Source: Elusimicrobia bacterium RIFOXYA12_FULL_51_18 (GTDB lineage Bacteria > Elusimicrobiota > Elusimicrobia > Elusimicrobiales > UBA9959). Taken from it: 64,000 nucleotides of DNA. Made by a program: the position numbers and the translations under genes. The DNA lies in contig MGVA01000061.1 of the NCBI GenBank assembly GCA_001800245.1, positions 29,627 through 93,626 of the forward strand, in the 5' to 3' direction. Shown one piece after another: positions 59,425 to 64,000 of the stretch. A model generated the notes under the pieces. The model had not been told where the DNA came from. It worked only from the letters and a program-made list of their open reading frames with translations, and did no database searches. Position 1 is the first letter of the stretch, and each line of letters starts with the position of its first letter.

Positions 59425-61521
59425 ATGACCCTGTTCAACCGCCTTTTATTGATAATCTTCGGCACGGGACTGATCCCCATAATTCCTACCGCCGGCTTTC
59501 TTTTCTATTATCAGTCCGTGGCAAAGAAGAACGTCCAGAGTCTGCATGAGAATATCGCGCAGATGGCTTCGCTGATGATCAGCCAGAAAGCCGATGATCT
59601 GGACCGCCGGCTTTATAATATGTGGGAGCCGGGCACGGATTATATCACCTCGTCTAATTTAAAAAAAACTCTGGCCCGCAATCCGGAATTCCTGTTTATG
59701 GCTTTTGCGGGTCCCGACGGCCGGGAAATTTTCAGCGGCGGCGCTCCCGAGATGAAACGCCGTTTCGGTTACGTGGACCTGTCGCGCGACCCTTTGTTTA
59801 AAAAAGCGGCCGGGACCGGCCGGTCCCAGCTGGGGGAATTTGAGCTAATTTATAATTTGCCCATCTGCCGGCTGATCTATCCCATGGAGAGCGGCCATTA
59901 CGCTTTTGCCGTGATAAATCTGCGGGACCTGTTCGTGAAACTGGAGATGCAGAGAATGGGCGGCACCGGCGGCGTGTTTATAGCCGACCCGGAAGGAAGG
60001 GTTTTTTCGCTCCAGGGCGAAACGCAGCCGGTGGACAAGGAAAGTCTTAAGCGCCTTTTCGCCGGCCCTTTGAAGAGTTCGAGGGAACTTGCCGGCGCGG
60101 GGGGGAATTCTTATCTCGGTTCCTATTCGGAAGTTCCCGGCTTTGAACTTTACGCCCTTACTCTGCAGGACCGCTGGGACGCTTTCAGGGGCATAAATCT
60201 CATTACTTCGCTCATAGCTTTCTTCCTGCTGGGCATCTCCACCGTGTTTTATTTTTCAGCGCTTATCCTAAGCCGCAGGCTGATAAACCCGGTGAGCGAA
60301 CTGATAGAAGGCGCGCGGCGCGTGGCGCAGCATAATTTTAAGATGCCGGTAAAAGAGGCAGCGGATATTACCGAGGTCTCCGCTCTTTTAAGATCTTTCA
60401 ACGCCATGATGCGCGAAGTGGACCGGTATCACGGCCTGCAGGTGGAAAAAATGCTGGAGGAGAAACATAAGGTGGAGCTCCTTATCAGTCTTATCCATGA
60501 CGCCATCATCCTCAGCGATTTCAAGGGGGAACTGCTTTACGCCAACGCCGCCGCGCGCGGCCTTCTGGGGGTTAGGGACGGCAAGCAGGAACCGGAACAG
60601 GAGCCGCTCAGACGCCGGGTGACCAGGCTGATCAATCTGAAAGCCAATGCGGCGGGCGACATTATTGAACTGGCGGGCGGCCCATCTTCCTTGGGAATTA
60701 AACCGAAAGGCGGCGCCGCGGCGGCGGTTGCCGCAATTCCGGCGGCGAAAAAATATTACCGCATGAGCATGCAGGTGCTTTCGCCAAAGACCAGCCACCC
60801 GGGCATCTTTATTGTGCTGAGGGATGTGACGCTTGAGGTGGAGATGCAGCGCATGAAAGAGGATTTTTTCCATGAGGTCGCCCACGATCTGCGCGCGCCT
60901 CTTTTAACCATGCAAGGCTACATAAAACTGCTGGAAAGGGAATTCCCTCCGGAAGCGAAGCAGGCTGGTTACGTGCGGAAAGTGAAGGATTCAAGCGACA
61001 GATTGTTCAAGCTGCTTGAAAATATTCTGGATATCTCCAAGATGGACGCCGGTCAGTTGAAGCCGGATAAAAAAAAGATCAACGCCGCAGAATTTCTAGC
61101 CTCCTCTGCCGAGGGGTTCAGGGCGCTTTTCGAAGAAAAGAAAATAACTTTTTTATTGGATACTACCGGGGCTGAAAAAATAGAGTTTACCGCTGATTAT
61201 CCTTTGTTGCGCCGGGTTATTGAAAATCTGCTTTCCAACGCCTGGAAATTTACCCCGGCTGGCGGTAAAGTTACGGCGTTGGTAAAAGCTGAAAACGGCG
61301 GCTTGCTGTTTATGGTGATGGATACGGGGCTTGGCATCCCTGCGGATCAGCTTGGGGAGATTTTTGAAAAGTATAAGAGGATTAAGTCCGGAGAAGGTGA
61401 GGCCGGCTTTGGATTGGGGCTTGCTATAGCGCGCAAGATTGTGGATTTGCACGGCGGCAGGATTTGGGTTGAATCTCTTTCGGGGAAAGGTAGCCGCTTT
61501 TATGTGCTTTTGAAATTATGA
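59425..61521 (+). CDS. Transmembrane sensor histidine kinase
   Basis: 698 residues. Two membrane helices (LLLIIFGTGLIPIIPTAGFL and LITSLIAFFLLGISTVFYF, about 270-290) enclose a Cache-like extracytoplasmic domain of about 240 residues. Then a HAMP-type helix pair (RRLINPVSELIEGARR), a PAS-like segment (about 345-470) and HisKA with His487 in FHEVAHDLRAPL, an N box ENLLSNAWKF, and G boxes MDTGLGIPADQ and AGFGLGLAIARKI. Core intact; a response regulator is not adjacent. A Gly/Ala-rich stretch (KPKGGAAAAVAAI) interrupts the PAS region and looks like a linker. Start ATG 59425 lacks a clear ribosome site. Confidence 0.92.
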   Translation: MTLFNRLLLIIFGTGLIPIIPTAGFLFYYQSVAKKNVQSLHENIAQMASLMISQKADDLDRRLYNMWEPGTDYITSSNLKKTLARNPEFLFMAFAGPDGREIFSGGAPEMKRRFGYVDLSRDPLFKKAAGTGRSQLGEFELIYNLPICRLIYPMESGHYAFAVINLRDLFVKLEMQRMGGTGGVFIADPEGRVFSLQGETQPVDKESLKRLFAGPLKSSRELAGAGGNSYLGSYSEVPGFELYALTLQDRWDAFRGINLITSLIAFFLLGISTVFYFSALILSRRLINPVSELIEGARRVAQHNFKMPVKEAADITEVSALLRSFNAMMREVDRYHGLQVEKMLEEKHKVELLISLIHDAIILSDFKGELLYANAAARGLLGVRDGKQEPEQEPLRRRVTRLINLKANAAGDIIELAGGPSSLGIKPKGGAAAAVAAIPAAKKYYRMSMQVLSPKTSHPGIFIVLRDVTLEVEMQRMKEDFFHEVAHDLRAPLLTMQGYIKLLEREFPPEAKQAGYVRKVKDSSDRLFKLLENILDISKMDAGQLKPDKKKINAAEFLASSAEGFRALFEEKKITFLLDTTGAEKIEFTADYPLLRRVIENLLSNAWKFTPAGGKVTALVKAENGGLLFMVMDTGLGIPADQLGEIFEKYKRIKSGEGEAGFGLGLAIARKIVDLHGGRIWVESLSGKGSRFYVLLKL

Positions 61522-61630
61522 CGGTCAACAGAACGCGTTCCATATAAATTACTATAATTACGCTTAAGTATCGGGGGTACGATTTTTTCGGAAATATATT
61601 TTCCACCACGCGCGACTATCAAGGAGTTAT

Positions 61631-63796
61631 ATGAAAACCAAAGGTACAAAAGAAAACAATAAAATACTGTACTCATTCGGGATTGTGTTTTCCCTGCTGA
61701 TTCTGGTTACGATAATGATCGAGTCTTTTATACCTAACCGGGGGTGGTTAAGGGCTTTAAATGCCAATTGGGCTGATTTCCGCATTAATTCTCCCGAGTA
61801 TCTGTCCTGGTTCTCACCCAGGGAGCTCAAAACTCCATTTTCTTTTTTATTCGGAAAGTATATTAATAAGCCGGGAGATCCCCGCATTGTCATTGCCGCA
61901 ATTGATGATCATACCCTTAACAATCTGGGATATCCGTTCCAGCGTAAATACTATGGGATGATGATAGAGCGCTTGAATAAGCTGGGCGCCAAAGTTATAG
62001 TGATGGATGTGTTTACGATTGATCCGGATAAAACCAATCCCGCCAGCGATAGGAGTTATATAAACGCGGCAGCGAAGGCGGGGAATGTGGTGAGCATAAT
62101 AGGATTAGACCACAGAAACGCTAAATTTCAACTGCCTATCAAGGGCCTGAGCGAGGTAAGTAAGTATATTGCTATTCCAAACATGGATAAATCGCTAAGC
62201 GCCGACAACCAGGTCCGGAGCGTTTATCTCTTTGATCCTGATTTTGCCTATGGCAATGTTAAAGGGCTTAAGATCAAATGCCCGGAAAATGAGTGTGGCG
62301 GGATAAAAATAGCTGGCATGGCTCCGGCCGCGTACGCGGTGTACAAGAATATGTCCCTTTCGGAGGTTTGGGCGAAATATGGTGAAAAGTTGTACGCGCT
62401 CAATTTCCGATATCCGCAGACCCGTGTGGAGCATCCCGGCTGGTCAAAAGATGCCTCTATTCATCCATCCATTCATCTCGACATATCTTTTCTTGATATT
62501 ATCGAGGGCAAATTGTCAAAAGAGGAAAGAGAAGCTATTAAGGGGGCCATGATATTTGTGGGATCAACGGCCATCGGAGCCTATGACCATTATCCGTCCC
62601 CCTTTATGCAGAATCTGCCGGGAGTGGAAGTGCATGCAAACGCTCTTGACAATATGCTCAACGATGATTTTTTAAAATCTATAAATCCCTGGCTTCTGGC
62701 GTTGCTGGTTCTTTTTGGCATCTGGCTGCCGATATGTTTGCGCAAGAAATCCATAACGATTATTACTACAGCGGTAGTGGCTGTTCTGGGAGCAATGGTT
62801 GTTTTGGATTACTATCTGTTATATAAGTTGTATGACTTTTCTTTCGCTTACATAGTAGTCGCAATGTTTTTTCCGTTTGTCTTTGTCACCGTTCATAAGG
62901 CGTTGATGGAGGGCCGCGAGAAAAAGTGGATAAAGAACACTTTCGGCCAATACCTGTCGCCTAAGGTGGTTGAAATTATCACCAAGGACCCGTCTAAGCT
63001 GACTTTGGGGGGAGAGAAACGCGATATGACGGCGTTTTTTCTGGATATCGCGGGCTTTACCACCATGTCGGAGAAGTTGACACCCGAACAGCTGACCGCC
63101 ATGCTTAACAAATATCTCTCCGGTCTTACCGATGTCATTCTTAAACATGACGGTGTTGTGGATAAATTCATCGGCGACTGCATTATGGCTTTCTGGAACG
63201 CTCCCCTGGATCAGAAAGACCATCGAAAACTGGCTTGTCTGGCCGCTGTGGGCTGTACGCAGGAACTGGCCCGGCTGAACAGGGAATTGACCGAGTTTCC
63301 GGTGAAGCCCTCTTTCAGGATAGGTCTCAACTCCGGTCCCATGGTTGTGGGCAACATGGGTTCCAGCACCCGCTTTTCTTACACGGTGCTGGGAGATTCG
63401 GTCAATCTCGCTTCCAGGCTTGAAGGCGCCAATAAATTCTTCCATTCAAAAATAATGGCCAGCGAATATACTTATGATGAGGCAAAAGATGCCTTAGAGG
63501 CGCGCAGTCTTGGCCAGATAAGGGTGGTGGGGAAGGCTATTCCCGTGAAGGTCTATGAGTTGCTGGCCAGGAAAGGGGAGCTCGAAGATAAAATGGCCAG
63601 GCTAACAGCGGCTTATAACGATGGTTATGAGCAGTTCTACAAAGGCGCTTATGAAAAAGCGCAGAAAGCTTTTAAAGCCGCGCTTGCTATTGAACCGAAG
63701 GATGGTCCCAGCGCTTTTTACCTCGAATTGTCGGATAAGTACGCGGCTGCGGCGCCCAAGGACTGGGACGGGACTTTTAATCTGACATCTAAATAA
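61631..63796 (+). CDS. CHASE2-domain adenylate/guanylate cyclase
   Basis: 721 residues, AAGGAG before the ATG. One N-terminal membrane helix, a CHASE2 sensor domain outside the membrane (about 40-335; VIAAIDDHTLNNLGYPFQRK, VIVMDVFTIDPDK, IFVGSTAIGAYDHYPSPF), then three membrane helices, and a class III cyclase domain (about 455-645). The metal Asp are in AFFLDIAGFTTM (Asp472) and VDKFIGDCIMAFWN, and SGPMVVGNMGSSTRFSYTVLGDSVNLASR holds the transition-state residues, so it should be active. A TPR-like helical tail (KGAYEKAQKAFKAALAIEP) ends the protein. Makes cAMP or cGMP in response to an unknown signal. Confidence 0.94.
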   Translation: MKTKGTKENNKILYSFGIVFSLLILVTIMIESFIPNRGWLRALNANWADFRINSPEYLSWFSPRELKTPFSFLFGKYINKPGDPRIVIAAIDDHTLNNLGYPFQRKYYGMMIERLNKLGAKVIVMDVFTIDPDKTNPASDRSYINAAAKAGNVVSIIGLDHRNAKFQLPIKGLSEVSKYIAIPNMDKSLSADNQVRSVYLFDPDFAYGNVKGLKIKCPENECGGIKIAGMAPAAYAVYKNMSLSEVWAKYGEKLYALNFRYPQTRVEHPGWSKDASIHPSIHLDISFLDIIEGKLSKEEREAIKGAMIFVGSTAIGAYDHYPSPFMQNLPGVEVHANALDNMLNDDFLKSINPWLLALLVLFGIWLPICLRKKSITIITTAVVAVLGAMVVLDYYLLYKLYDFSFAYIVVAMFFPFVFVTVHKALMEGREKKWIKNTFGQYLSPKVVEIITKDPSKLTLGGEKRDMTAFFLDIAGFTTMSEKLTPEQLTAMLNKYLSGLTDVILKHDGVVDKFIGDCIMAFWNAPLDQKDHRKLACLAAVGCTQELARLNRELTEFPVKPSFRIGLNSGPMVVGNMGSSTRFSYTVLGDSVNLASRLEGANKFFHSKIMASEYTYDEAKDALEARSLGQIRVVGKAIPVKVYELLARKGELEDKMARLTAAYNDGYEQFYKGAYEKAQKAFKAALAIEPKDGPSAFYLELSDKYAAAAPKDWDGTFNLTSK

Positions 63797-64000
63797 CTGC
63801 TGAGGGGATAAAGAGAAAGACAAAAGGTGTAACTGACTGAGCGTCGGTCGGCCATGGGCTCCGGCTAATATGGCGCTTGTTTGCGCAAGTTGGCGAGCCG
63901 TATCCTGAAAATTAACCCGAATCCTGCAGTTCAACTTGGTTTCCATTGGAAGATCAAATGAACAAAAAAAGCAATACCTGCGTAGGTGCCGCATAAGGGC

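Noticed and set aside
63602..63994. Minus-strand frame of 130 codons at the right edge
   Set aside because: It is antisense to the cyclase end, without a ribosome site or motif; the last 200 bases show no gene.

Overview
The window looks like chromosomal DNA of an uncultured diderm (Gram-negative-type) bacterium. The evidence is a LolCD lipoprotein-export pair, a TolC/MacAB-type efflux cluster, several secreted proteins ending in an outer-membrane-type C-terminal aromatic residue, lipobox-bearing lipoproteins, and murein-recycling genes. GC is moderate (low to mid 50s by eye). Gene content (CsgG-type lipoproteins, TlpA fused to a TIGR03435-like tail, ferredoxin-EtfA, FtcD-FtcH fusion, paired GH13 amylases) would fit Elusimicrobiota or a neighbouring phylum. 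That placement is inference; no rRNA gene is present to test it. I found 49 protein genes (one cut by the left edge), no tRNA or rRNA, no CRISPR array and no recognisable transposase.

Layout. 1-4280: unknown partial gene, DnaA-like AAA+ protein without a DNA-binding domain IV, and a GAF histidine kinase, tightly packed. 4334-7225: three successive secreted lipoproteins (FlgT/LPP20-like, GNA1162-like, CsgG-like), probably one envelope complex. 7358-13721: ComM/YifB, a LysM protein, DprA and TopA, a DNA-uptake and DNA-processing block. 13834-20000: secreted GH13 amylase, small secreted protein, Xer recombinase, DacB-type D,D-carboxypeptidase, an outer-membrane-like protein, and a 370-bp non-coding stretch with nested inverted repeats. 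20132-25909: DsbD-like membrane reductase, TlpA-TIGR03435 fusion, and an unusually long GlmS-type amidotransferase with a structured leader. 25933-30156 (minus): MacB, MacA and TolC-type efflux. 30418-35240: three Gfo/Idh/MocA dehydrogenases and a sodium:solute symporter, a sugar or polyol uptake and oxidation operon with an evident internal duplication. 35237-39392 (minus): EEP hydrolase, PAP2 phosphatase, Ndk, alpha/beta hydrolase, MurQ.

39753-43600: an orphan receiver protein overlapping LysS, then LolC/LolD. 43622-45753: second GH13 amylase and an ExeA-type ATPase. 45852-49396: LmbE-type deacetylase, WecA/MraY-type transferase, dipeptide epimerase, outer-membrane-like protein: an envelope operon that, with MurQ and DacB, points to active peptidoglycan turnover. 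49587-53657: agmatine/peptidylarginine-deiminase-like protein, a candidate small RNA with its own promoter and terminator, a ChaN/EreA-like protein, and a metallophosphoesterase. 53969-59352: FtcD-FtcH histidine-degradation fusion, then acyl-CoA dehydrogenase, EtfB and ferredoxin-EtfA, a flavin-based electron-transfer module. 59425-63796: sensor histidine kinase and CHASE2 adenylate/guanylate cyclase. 63797-64000 holds nothing I can call.

The best candidates for something undescribed are the short intergenic transcript at 50879-50995 (good -35/-10 spacing, three hairpins, perfect terminator), the nested inverted repeats at 18748-18920, the switch-like leader at 23169-23247 before the GlmS-type gene, and the DnaA-like ATPase/kinase pair at the left edge. 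None could be compared with databases here.
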